Of a stretch of 64,000 bases of DNA, positions 45,722 to 53,511 are shown piece by piece. Source of the DNA: Fimbriimonadales bacterium (GTDB taxonomy: Bacteria; Armatimonadota; Fimbriimonadia; Fimbriimonadales; ATM1). The stretch's first letter is position 1. Every line of letters starts with the position of its first letter. Location of the stretch: contig JAHCHL010000014.1 of the NCBI GenBank assembly GCA_026129745.1, positions 19,732 through 83,731 of the forward strand, read 5' to 3'. The notes beneath the pieces were generated by a model. The model was not told where the DNA came from. It did not search any database and worked only from the letters and a program-made list of their open reading frames with translations. The translations under genes were made by a program, and so were the position numbers.

Positions 45722-45742
45722 ACGCTGCGGCCGTCAGTCTCG

Positions 45743-45748
45743 TATAAT
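45743..45748 (+). promoter_or_regulatory. Candidate -10 box upstream of the DUF1326 gene
   Basis: A perfect TATAAT lies 26 nt before the ATG of the DUF1326 gene, in the 53-nt gap after pafA. A Shine-Dalgarno (GGAGG) also precedes that ATG. No -35 is evident. Confidence 0.4.
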
Positions 45749-45774
45749 GCAATGACACGTCGACGGAGGAACCA

Positions 45775-46371
45775 ATGCTCACCGCCTTTGCAGCAGCCAC
45801 ACTGGGAATAACAGGAATCTACTTCGAAAGCAGAACTTGCTCGATCTTCGCCGGACCTTGCCATTACAACGGCGAAGTCATGAGCGACGGACGAGGAGCG
45901 ATCGTCGCACTCGGATTCGAATCGGGTGCTGGACTTGCAGGCCTGAACGCAGCAGCGGTCGTCCTCGGCGAAGAGAACTTGAATCGGACCGATCAGAGGA
46001 AAGCCGTCATCTACATTGACGTAGCCGCGACAGAAGAACAAGGTCAACGAATTACCGAGATGCTAAAAGCGAGAGCAGGATTCGGAACGGTTCTTGCAGT
46101 CAGACCAGCGACGATTAATCTGGAAGTTTCTGGACTCGACTCAAGTCTCAGCGTAAAATTCGGCGGTTCGGTGGTCATCAGCGCACAGACCGACGGTTCT
46201 GACTGCAAGAACTGCTCGATGCCGGGCATTCTCTGGTACAAACCGCTCGTTCGTGGCACGGACGCAAAAGTCGCCACAATCCGGAAACAGGCTTTCACCG
46301 ACGCGATACTTGGCGAAACTTGGTCCCGTGGCGAAGAAGCGGCAGCCTTCGTTGGGACTTTCGCCTGGTAA
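45775..46371 (+). CDS. DUF1326 family protein
   Basis: A 198-aa protein with a short hydrophobic start (AFAAATLGITG) and then the DUF1326 opening, GIYFESRTCSIFAGPCHYNGE, with Cys residues spaced as in the family (E-x-x-x-C-x-x-x-x-x-x-C). Two further Cys occur in DCKNCSMPG. The function of DUF1326 is not known; the paired Cys may bind a metal. Cysteines and the leader suggest it may be exported. It lies between pafA and the Dop gene on the same strand with GGAGG before the ATG. Confidence 0.75.
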   Translation: MLTAFAAATLGITGIYFESRTCSIFAGPCHYNGEVMSDGRGAIVALGFESGAGLAGLNAAAVVLGEENLNRTDQRKAVIYIDVAATEEQGQRITEMLKARAGFGTVLAVRPATINLEVSGLDSSLSVKFGGSVVISAQTDGSDCKNCSMPGILWYKPLVRGTDAKVATIRKQAFTDAILGETWSRGEEAAAFVGTFAW

Positions 46372-46427
46372 ATGCAACCCCAACGCAACACGAATAGTAT
46401 CGTCACCAAACCAATCAGGAGGACCAC

Positions 46428-47075
46428 ATGGTTTTAGCAGCAATAGCCTCAATCGTCATTTCTCCCACGCTTGCGTCCTGGGACATCGCACCGCCATACA
46501 AGACGGGCGAATCAGTAGGATGGAACACAAGAGTCAGCGTCAATGCGCAAGGAATCGACCTAACCATAGGCCTCACGTACCTCTTCCAAGTCACAGAAGT
46601 CTCAGAAAAGGAAACACGAGGAGTCGTGCGATTCGCAGATCTTGAAGTCGAAGGAATGACCCAGGAAGATGATGGAGAATACGACCTCAGACTGAATCCG
46701 AGAGGGTTTGCGCACTCAAGCCAGAGCGAACACGGCGACGCATTCCGAAGAATGTCCGCACCGCTCTTTTTCCTCTACCCTGACAAGCCGGTAACGGTGG
46801 GCGAAAAGTGGACAGTAGAATACAAAGGCAATCAGGGAGGAAACTTCGCTTACACCTGCGAAGCGAAAGCCGAAGAGAAAGTCGGCGAAAAGGATGCGCT
46901 CAAAGTTCAAATGACAGTCATCGAAGATGCTGGCGACAAGACAAGCTCTGACGGAATGTTCTGGATCGGCAAGGACGGAAAAGTCCTCAAATTCGAAATC
47001 AAAATTAAGAACTGGATTGTACCGATGGCAGACGGACAACCTGTCGATGCAACACTCGTCGGCTTTCTGAAGTAA
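46428..47075 (+). CDS. Exported protein of unknown function
   Basis: A 215-aa protein with a short signal-like leader (VLAAIASIVISPTLAS) and a beta-rich body. It has alternating polar/hydrophobic strands such as VSEKETRGVVRFADLEVEG, PVTVGEKWTVEYKG and a Trp in GMFWIGKDGKVLKFEIK. The sequence style resembles periplasmic DUF6263-like sheets, but I do not recognise a family. AGGAGG precedes the ATG. It is 11 nt upstream of dop and probably cotranscribed with it. Confidence 0.7.
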   Translation: MVLAAIASIVISPTLASWDIAPPYKTGESVGWNTRVSVNAQGIDLTIGLTYLFQVTEVSEKETRGVVRFADLEVEGMTQEDDGEYDLRLNPRGFAHSSQSEHGDAFRRMSAPLFFLYPDKPVTVGEKWTVEYKGNQGGNFAYTCEAKAEEKVGEKDALKVQMTVIEDAGDKTSSDGMFWIGKDGKVLKFEIKIKNWIVPMADGQPVDATLVGFLK

Positions 47076-47085
47076 AACTATCGAT

Positions 47086-48477
47086 GTGCGCCTGTTCGGA
47101 ACAGAAACCGAATACGGCCTGAGCATCGAAGGTCGTGGGGCCGCCGAGCAGATTGACGACTCGGCGGCTTTCGTCGAGTCATGCCCGTACCCAGCCTTCC
47201 CTGGCTGGGACTACGGCTTCGAATCGCCAAGACAAGACATCCGCGGATTTCAAGTTCAAGAACTCGCCTACGACCCGATCGATGCTGAGTTCGATTTCGG
47301 TAAAACCCGAACCCTCGACAAGAACCTACATGCGAACCGGGTTTTGACGAACGGCGCACGCTTTTACAACGATCATGGACATCCAGAGTATTCGACGCCT
47401 GAGTGTTCGCACGTAGCGGATCTCCTCGCACACGATCTTGCCGGCGAAAGAATTGTGCTCGAAACCGCAATGTCGTATGAGCAAGTGACGGGCAAGCGGA
47501 CGCGAATATACAAAAACAACACGGACTTTCACGGAGCCAGCTACGGAACGCACGAAAACTATCTGTTTCCCAGAGATATTTCTTCCGATGAACTGATTCG
47601 CGCACTGCTTCCCTTTCTCATAACTCGAATGATTCTATTCGGCGCAGGAAAAGTCGGATCGGAATCGGGACGTGCATGCCGTTATCAAGTCAGCCAACGC
47701 GCCGACTTCTATCACGAAACCGCAAACATAGAAACGCTTTACCGAAGACCCATCTTTAACACACGCGACGAGCCCCACGCCGACCCAAACAAATGGCGAC
47801 GCGTTCACGTCATCTGCGGAGACGCCAACCGAATGCCATGGTCGATTGCCATGAAGGTCGCGACGACGCAACTCGCCCTCGATCTGATCAAGGTTGGCGA
47901 AGCCCCGCAGTTTGTGATCTGCAATCCGCCGCGTGCCGCTGAAGCGCTCAGCAAGGACGAAACTTTCACGTGGCGTATCGAGCTTGAAGGCTCGTCATGG
48001 ACTACCGCCATCGATGTCCTTGATGCGTACCTTTCCGCTGCGGAGAAACTGTTCACAAAACGCGACGCAGAAACCGATTGGTCACTTGCGGAATGGCGCC
48101 TTGCGCTAACCGACGCAGCAAACGATCCGCGCAGACTCTCTGACCGGGTCGACTGGGCAGCCAAGCTCGTCATGCTCGAAGAATTTTCTCAAGCCGAAGG
48201 CGAATGGAACATCGCAAGAATGCAATCGCTCGACCTCGAGTATCACAACATCGATCCAAGCGAATCGCTATTCAATGCGTGGATCGACATGGGGAGAGGC
48301 CAAATCATCATTCCTTTCGAACGCGTCACAGAAGCGATGTCAGCCCCGCCGCAAGACACACGAGCAAAGCAACGCGGCGATCTTGTTGCGCAAATGCGAG
48401 ACCAGATAGAATCGATCGGATGGCGAAGGGCGAAATTGAAAGGCGGCGGCGAATACGAATTCATAATCGAACACTAA
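47086..48477 (+). CDS. dop: Pup deamidase/depupylase Dop
   Basis: A 463-aa PafA/Dop family protein of the Dop branch: RLFGTETEYGLS, the WDYGFESPRQDIRGFQV region with the Dop loop (absent from PafA), NGARFYNDHGHPEYSTPE (catalytic Asp), KNNTDFHGASYGTHENYL, and FNTRDEPHADPNKWRRVHVICGDAN. Dop deamidates Pup ending in Gln and removes Pup from proteins, so its presence suggests a cycle of pupylation and depupylation. The start is GTG at 47086. The substrate gene (pup or UBact) and proteasome genes are not in this window. Confidence 0.92.
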   Translation: MRLFGTETEYGLSIEGRGAAEQIDDSAAFVESCPYPAFPGWDYGFESPRQDIRGFQVQELAYDPIDAEFDFGKTRTLDKNLHANRVLTNGARFYNDHGHPEYSTPECSHVADLLAHDLAGERIVLETAMSYEQVTGKRTRIYKNNTDFHGASYGTHENYLFPRDISSDELIRALLPFLITRMILFGAGKVGSESGRACRYQVSQRADFYHETANIETLYRRPIFNTRDEPHADPNKWRRVHVICGDANRMPWSIAMKVATTQLALDLIKVGEAPQFVICNPPRAAEALSKDETFTWRIELEGSSWTTAIDVLDAYLSAAEKLFTKRDAETDWSLAEWRLALTDAANDPRRLSDRVDWAAKLVMLEEFSQAEGEWNIARMQSLDLEYHNIDPSESLFNAWIDMGRGQIIIPFERVTEAMSAPPQDTRAKQRGDLVAQMRDQIESIGWRRAKLKGGGEYEFIIEH

Positions 48478-48538
48478 CCAAGTCGTTCCAACAAGTCAAG
48501 CAGTCGCCTGGAGCGCCTTCAAATTGCGAGGCAGATTT

Positions 48539-48895
48539 TTACTGCTTCGCTCCAGCCCTAATCCACGCTTCGATCTTGGAGACGTCACCTGATCTCATCG
48601 TGCCGCCGGGTGGCATCTGGGGCTTGACGGTGCCCTTTATCCGACGCAACAGCAAACTTTGATCCGGCTTGCCCGCTATAACTGATTTGCCGCTGACTCC
48701 GCCCTTCATGACGCCCTCGTAGGTGTCGAGCCGTAAACCGCCAGCAGGCGACTCTGCGCCGTGGCAAGAAGCGCATTGGGCGGCCAGAATCGGCCTTACC
48801 GATGAAAATCCGGTGGACTGATACTGTTGTGGAGCTCCTGCCAACAAGAAAACCGCTCCGCAAAAAAGCAGAAGAGCCGATCCAAGCGTACGCAT
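48539..48895 (-). CDS. Exported c-type cytochrome, Planctomycete PSCyt1 type
   Basis: A 118-aa protein with a signal peptide (LGSALLLFCGAVFLLAGAP), a single haem-binding site CASCH, the family text PILAAQCASCHGAESPAGGLRLDTYEGVMKGG and the axial Met in PQMPPGG. This class is common in Planctomycetes-Verrucomicrobia-like genomes, often fused to larger proteins; here it stands alone. It probably moves electrons in the periplasm. TACAAT lies seven nt before the ATG. Confidence 0.88.
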   Translation of the reverse strand: MRTLGSALLLFCGAVFLLAGAPQQYQSTGFSSVRPILAAQCASCHGAESPAGGLRLDTYEGVMKGGVSGKSVIAGKPDQSLLLRRIKGTVKPQMPPGGTMRSGDVSKIEAWIRAGAKQ

Positions 48896-48902
48896 GATAT
48901 AG

Positions 48903-48908
48903 ATTGTA
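48903..48908 (-). promoter_or_regulatory. Candidate -10 box of the cytochrome gene, leaderless arrangement
   Basis: TACAAT on the minus strand lies seven nt before the ATG and no Shine-Dalgarno is present. Confidence 0.35.
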
Positions 48909-48941
48909 CGCGCGAATCGGCTCCTGAGTGCCGACGAATTT

Positions 48942-49817
48942 CTATCGCCGAGCCGCAGAAGGGCTTGAATTAACGCTCGCGTTGGATGTCAGGTTGACCG
49001 GATCGGATCCATCCGCGTTCATTCGCCAAACGTCAAAGTTGCCACCGCCGGAATAAGACTGCCAAACGATCGCCTTGGAATTGGAAAGAAATTTCGGTGA
49101 CCAGTTCGGCCCTCCGTTGTCCGTGAGCTGAGTCAATTCCGAACCGTCGCGATTCATGATCCAGATTTCGAACGATCCACTGTCGTCCGAAACGAATGCG
49201 ATCTTCTCGTTGTTCGGACTCACTGCTGGAAAGTGGTTGTATCCGCCAATCGAAGTGATCTGTTCGACTCCGGTTTCTGTTGCGCCCGCAATCAATCGCC
49301 AGATCTCATAATTGCCGCCGCGATTGCTGCCGAAGTAGATGCGGTTGCCGTGGCCCCAAAATGGCGCAGAGTTGTCCGCGACGACTGTTGTCAGCTGAAT
49401 GACGTTAGCGCCGTCTTTGTCCATCTGATAGAGATGATTCTGATCGCCTTGATAGCTGACCCAGACGATCTTGTTGCTATCAGGATTCCAACAAGGCTGT
49501 CTGTCGTCGCTGCCGCTGACTGTCAGCCTGCGAACGTTCGTTCCATCAAAGTTCATCACATAAATCTCAAAATTGCCGTCTCGATTTGACGAGAACACAA
49601 TCTCTTCCCCGTCCGGACTGATCATGGCTTCGATGTCCTCAAAGCCGTTGGTCGTAATCTGCGACAGTCCACCACCATTGATGTTCATCGCATAAATTTC
49701 GTTGTTGCCATCGCGATCAGACACGAACACGATCTTCGTAGGCTTAATGCCCATACATCCGACGACCGCGGCGATGGCCGCAAAGCCGATCAATCCTATA
49801 GCGATTTTCGCTTTCAT
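48942..49817 (-). CDS. PD40/TolB-like beta-propeller lipoprotein
   Basis: A 291-aa protein with a leader ending in a lipobox-like VVGC, then six TolB-like propeller blades. Each blade repeats S(D/N)RDGNxEIYxMNxDGxxxxxLT (for example SDRDGNNEIYAMN, SNRDGNFEIYVMN, SDDSGSFEIWIMN). It fits a periplasmic binding protein; the partner is unknown. GGAGG lies eight nt before the ATG. Confidence 0.85.
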   Translation of the reverse strand: MKAKIAIGLIGFAAIAAVVGCMGIKPTKIVFVSDRDGNNEIYAMNINGGGLSQITTNGFEDIEAMISPDGEEIVFSSNRDGNFEIYVMNFDGTNVRRLTVSGSDDRQPCWNPDSNKIVWVSYQGDQNHLYQMDKDGANVIQLTTVVADNSAPFWGHGNRIYFGSNRGGNYEIWRLIAGATETGVEQITSIGGYNHFPAVSPNNEKIAFVSDDSGSFEIWIMNRDGSELTQLTDNGGPNWSPKFLSNSKAIVWQSYSGGGNFDVWRMNADGSDPVNLTSNASVNSSPSAARR

Positions 49818-49882
49818 CCGGTCCTCCAGGAACCCGCGCGGAGCGGTTGCCCCGCAAAATTGCGGTTAATCCTGTTATGGCC

Positions 49883-51700
49883 TTATGAGGCGTTTTCTTC
49901 AGCCCAAAGTCGCTCGAATTCGCTGACGAGCCCTTCGAGTACCTTGAATCCCCCGTCCCAAAACCCTGGATCCTGAAGGTCTACGCCCACAACCTGCATT
50001 TGCTCATGCGGAGTCACCGACCCGCCCAGCGACAGCATTTTGCTGTACTTTTCCGCGAATGCCGGCCCCTCGTCCTTTGCCCTCTGATACAGAGCCAACA
50101 CCAGCAATTCCCCGAAGGAGTACGCATACACGTAAAACGGCACTGCGAAAAAGTGACTTACATACTCCCACCAACATTTGTGCTGCTCGCCAAGCTTGAT
50201 CGAGGAGCCGAACATCTGTTGAATAGTCTCTTGCCACACTTCCCCGATCTCTTCCGCAGCAAGTTCGCCCTGCTCCCTGCGCAGCTTGTGGCATTTCTGC
50301 TCGAATCGGAACATGGCAGCCTGACGAAAGATCGTTGCAAAAATCCCTTCGATCTTCTCCGCATACAATGCAAGCTTGTCTTTGCGATCCGCCTTCTCGA
50401 CCAGCGACTCGAACACAAGCATCTCCGCGAACGTGCTGGCAAGCTCCGCCATCGGCAACGTAGGCTGATAATTGAATAGCGACTGCTTCCGCGATAGACT
50501 GGCATGCACTCCGTGACCAAGTTCATGAGCAAGTGTCATCACATCGTCCATCTTGTTCATGTACGACATGAGCATCACCGGATGAGTATCGGGAGTATTT
50601 CCACTACAGAAAGCGCCGCCGGTCTTTCCGGGCCGAGGTTCGGCGTCTATCCAATTCTTGTCGAAAAACTCCTCAGCGAGATAACGAAGATCGGTCGAAA
50701 ACCTTCCAAATGCATCAAGAACAATAGACTTTGCGCGGTTCCATTCGACTTTCTCCTTCGTATCGAACAAAGGTGCATACCGATCGATATGGGTCAGTTC
50801 AGGCAGGTTGAGAATCTGCCGCTTCAAATTGTAGAAACGCTCGACTAACCCATAATTCTGTTCGCACTTCCCAATGACGAGTTCGACCGTTTCCTTGTCA
50901 AGTTCGTTTGACAAATGCCGATGGGCATCAGGCGACTCGAACTTGCGCAGTTCGTCATCGATCTTTCGATCGAGCAGCAGTGTGTTGAAGGTGAACGTCA
51001 CAACACGCTCGATTTCCTGCAATCCATTGCTGAAAGCATCAGCAGCAGCCTGGCGCAATGCGCGATCCGGGGAACGCAGAAGATCCAAAACTTCCGTCTG
51101 CGTCAGCTCTTCTACTTCATCGCTGTCTGGGCGCTTTAGCTTGAACGTGTGATTCGAGGTCACTTCGTCGTGCAATCGAACCCACGCTCGCGTGCCAACG
51201 TTTGCGGTCTTCTCCAAAATCACTTCTTCGCGCTCGGACAGCCGATAAGGGGACATCAATCGAGCCTTCTGCAAATAATGGCGATATCCAGCTAATGTTG
51301 GATCCTCCATCAGCGCAACAGCTTTGTCTTTAGGCAAAGCTTGAATCTCAAGCTCGAAGAACATCATCTTCACTTGAAGCTCGCTTGCCCACTCCATGGC
51401 CTTCTGCAAAAACGCTCCAAGTTTCGGATCGCCTGTGTTCGTCGAAAACACCAGGTACGCAAAGTCGATTACCTTGCTCAGTTCGTTGTAGATTCTCTCT
51501 GCACTTTGTGTCGCGTCAAGCACAAGGCTGGCTGACACATTCGAATCGTTGATTTTGCCTCGGTACTCTTCTCCAAACGCGTCAGCAAGCTCATGAAGCT
51601 TGGCTATCGTTTGTTCGATTTTTGGATCGTCGATATCATCGAAGAGAGCCGACAGGTCCCACCGGACCTGCGGATAATCGGGTGCTGCGGTTGAAGCCAT
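49883..51700 (-). CDS. pepF: Oligoendopeptidase F (M3 family)
   Basis: A 605-aa zinc metallopeptidase. The N-terminal helical domain starts YPQVRWDLSALFDDIDDPKIEQ, typical of PepF. The zinc motif HELGH lies in MTLAHELGHGVHASLS, with the FFD/NWIDAEPRPGKTGGAFC and PTLPMAELASTFAEMLVFE segments (third ligand Glu). It degrades short cytosolic peptides. No signal peptide. It is immediately downstream of a tRNA-Arg gene on the same strand (10 nt), so it may share its promoter. Confidence 0.95.
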   Translation of the reverse strand: MASTAAPDYPQVRWDLSALFDDIDDPKIEQTIAKLHELADAFGEEYRGKINDSNVSASLVLDATQSAERIYNELSKVIDFAYLVFSTNTGDPKLGAFLQKAMEWASELQVKMMFFELEIQALPKDKAVALMEDPTLAGYRHYLQKARLMSPYRLSEREEVILEKTANVGTRAWVRLHDEVTSNHTFKLKRPDSDEVEELTQTEVLDLLRSPDRALRQAAADAFSNGLQEIERVVTFTFNTLLLDRKIDDELRKFESPDAHRHLSNELDKETVELVIGKCEQNYGLVERFYNLKRQILNLPELTHIDRYAPLFDTKEKVEWNRAKSIVLDAFGRFSTDLRYLAEEFFDKNWIDAEPRPGKTGGAFCSGNTPDTHPVMLMSYMNKMDDVMTLAHELGHGVHASLSRKQSLFNYQPTLPMAELASTFAEMLVFESLVEKADRKDKLALYAEKIEGIFATIFRQAAMFRFEQKCHKLRREQGELAAEEIGEVWQETIQQMFGSSIKLGEQHKCWWEYVSHFFAVPFYVYAYSFGELLVLALYQRAKDEGPAFAEKYSKMLSLGGSVTPHEQMQVVGVDLQDPGFWDGGFKVLEGLVSEFERLWAEENAS

Positions 51701-51710
51701 GAGAGTTCTT

Positions 51711-51786
51711 TGGCGCCCTCGGAGGGATTCGAACCCCCGACGCCCGCCTTAGGACGGCGGCGCTCTATCCCCTGAGCTACGAGGGC
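51711..51786 (-). tRNA. tRNA-Arg (anticodon CCT)
   Basis: Read on the minus strand the 76-nt cloverleaf is complete: acceptor GCCCTCG with CGAGGGC, D-arm GCTC...GAGC, anticodon stem CCGCC/GGCGG with the loop GTCCTAA (anticodon CCT, reading AGG), T-arm with GTTCGAATCC, and an encoded 3' CCA. Confidence 0.96.
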
Positions 51787-51816
51787 GGGCTTATGAGGAT
51801 ACCTCTGATAATCGCT

Positions 51817-52143
51817 TTACTTCGTCTCCGCCTTGGTTGCGGACTTGTGCGGATCACGAGTGTTGATGACACCCTGCTCTTCTCTGCGCTTTCGCCTCAA
51901 GAGCAACGCTTCTCGGGCCATTTCCAAATGGTAGAGTGCCTGCGCATTTTCGTCACAGGCTAAGTCCCTGCCTTGAAAATCGAGCAGCTTTTGCACCAGC
52001 ACCTCGATCACATCTTCTACCCGGCAACCATTCACCCCGACTTCCGGGACAGGGCCGTGCTGGAACGTTATGTTGATGAACGGCTTGTCGATGGACGCGT
52101 CCGTACCGTCCATGCTTCGAAATTTCTCCATATTCTCGCTCAT
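51817..52143 (-). CDS. Small protein resembling the Acb2/Tad1 hairpin family
   Basis: This 108-aa protein contains FQHGPVPEVGVNG, then VEDVIEVLVQKLLDFQ, CDENAQALYHLEMAREALLLR and RRKRREEQGV. This order matches a short family common in phages (F-Q-x-GP-x-x-E-x-GVNG; EN-x-x-AL-x-x-L-x-x-AL-x-x-L; R-x-x-R-x-x-x-GV). Its all-helical fold is called the Acb2/Tad1-type hairpin domain, and members of it sequester cyclic-nucleotide immune signals. Whether this copy binds any nucleotide cannot be read. The C-terminus lacks the usual GT-H ending and continues INTRDPHKS. AGGAG lies seven nt before the ATG. It is divergent from the broken PhyH gene and lies 30 nt from a tRNA. Confidence 0.55.
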   Translation of the reverse strand: MSENMEKFRSMDGTDASIDKPFINITFQHGPVPEVGVNGCRVEDVIEVLVQKLLDFQGRDLACDENAQALYHLEMAREALLLRRKRREEQGVINTRDPHKSATKAETK

Positions 52144-52207
52144 GGGTTTACTCCTGCTTCAGTCACTACTTTCTATATTAGACCACATCGACGCACATAG
52201 AGTGGCG

Positions 52208-53032
52208 ATGCATAATTCATGGTTAACCGTGGAACCGCATCCGACAATCGATCTCAGCAAAGACGCCATTGACGCATACAGACGGGATGGATTCTTAGTT
52301 ATCCACGGGTTTTCCACACCCGAAGAACTCGCACGCATGCGAACAATCTATGACGATCTCTTTGAAAAGAGAGCCGGCAGAGAGGTCGGAGACGAGTTCG
52401 ACCTGGCAGGAGCAGATGCTGACGACGATCGGCCTGTCCTCCCACAAATCCTCTCTCCATCAAAATATGCTCCTGAACTTCTGCGAACCCTCGCAGTTGC
52501 GAATGCACGAGTGATAGCTAAGTAGATCCTCGGTCCGACCGGCGAATTTGGTGGAGACCACGCCATTCTTAAACCTGCAAGCTATGGAGCTGCTACTCCT
52601 TGGCACCAAGACGAAGCGTACTGGGATCCGTCGCTCGATTACGACTCATTTAGCATCTGGATGCCGCTCTCCGGAGCAACCGTTGAAAGCGGCTGCCTGC
52701 ACTTCATACCCGGAAGCCACCTCAGTGAAGTAATTCCACACCAACCAATCGGTGGCGACCCACGAGTTCACGGCTTGGAAGCGATCGATGTCGACGCTTC
52801 GAAGGCAGTGGCGATTTCGCTGGAAGAAGGTTCCGTGACTGTTCATCACAACCGAACGCTGCATTACGCCGGACCAAATTCAACTCAGCAGCAGCGCCGA
52901 GCCTACATAATGATGTGTGGTAAACCTGCCGCGCCAAGACAGACGCCCAGGCAATTCCCGTGGAAAGAAGTCCAATCGACCGAAAGATCCAAACGTGCCG
53001 AACGCGCACGCAATCAAGGAGAAAACAAGTGA
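52208..53032 (+). pseudogene. Phytanoyl-CoA dioxygenase family gene with an in-frame TAG
   Basis: One reading frame encodes a PhyH-type Fe(II)/2-oxoglutarate oxygenase of about 274 residues, interrupted at 52523-52525 by TAG (reading ...ARVIAK, stop, ILGPTGEF...). Both sides are conserved: DAIDAYRRDGFLVIHGF before it; TPWHQDEAYW (iron-binding H-x-D), SIWMPLSG and VHHNRTLHYAGPN (distal His) after it. The expected codon there may be CAG or GAG, so one base change could explain it. The start is the ATG at 52208. It may be a recent pseudogene or a sequencing error. A GyrI-like gene follows with a four-nt overlap (GTGA). Confidence 0.8.
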
Positions 53033-53487
53033 AGATAGAAGTCGTACAAGTGCCAGAACAAAGCGCAGTCTTTGCAAAAGCGACATGCAAGCACTCTGAA
53101 ATCGGCGCGACGCTCCATAAGCTGCTGCCCACTGTAGCAAACTACATGGAGTCGGCAAGCGCGACGATGGCAGGACCTCCCTTTTGCAGATACACCGGTT
53201 GGCGAGAAGACGAATGCGACATTGAAGCAGGATGTCCGGTAGTAGAGTCGCTTAGTGGCGAAGGCGAAGTCTTCGCGGGCGTCCTAGGAGCGAGCCGCGC
53301 AGTATGCGCTTACTACAGCGGACCTTATGAAGGGCTGCATGCTGCGCACGCGGCTTGCAGAAGTTACATTGAAGAGAACGGTCTTGAGCCGTCCGAGCCT
53401 CCGTTTGAAATTTACGCGACAGACCCCGAAGAAGAGCCTGATCCAGCGAAGTGGGTCACCCACGTCTATTGGCCGGTGGCGCAATAA
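53029..53487 (+). CDS. GyrI-like small-molecule-binding protein
   Basis: A 152-aa single-domain protein like the effector-binding part of AraC-type and MerR-type regulators: KIEVVQVPEQSAVFAKATCKHSEIGATLHKLLPTVANYM at the start, CRYTGWREDECDIEAGCPV in the middle and AAHAACRSYIEENGLEP...EIYATDPEEEPDPAKWVTHVYWPV at the end. Stand-alone GyrI-like proteins bind or hydrolyse small molecules. The start GTG at 53029 has AAGGAG seven nt upstream and overlaps the PhyH stop (GTGA). Confidence 0.8.
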   Translation: MKIEVVQVPEQSAVFAKATCKHSEIGATLHKLLPTVANYMESASATMAGPPFCRYTGWREDECDIEAGCPVVESLSGEGEVFAGVLGASRAVCAYYSGPYEGLHAAHAACRSYIEENGLEPSEPPFEIYATDPEEEPDPAKWVTHVYWPVAQ

Positions 53488-53511
53488 CAACCGCAGATTC
53501 GATCTCCGGCA

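Noticed and set aside
44200..48540. Search for a Pup or UBact gene near pafA and dop
   Set aside because: The gaps (53, 56, 10 and 61 nt) are too short, and no small frame with a Gly-Gly/Gly-Glu/Gly-Gln end was seen.
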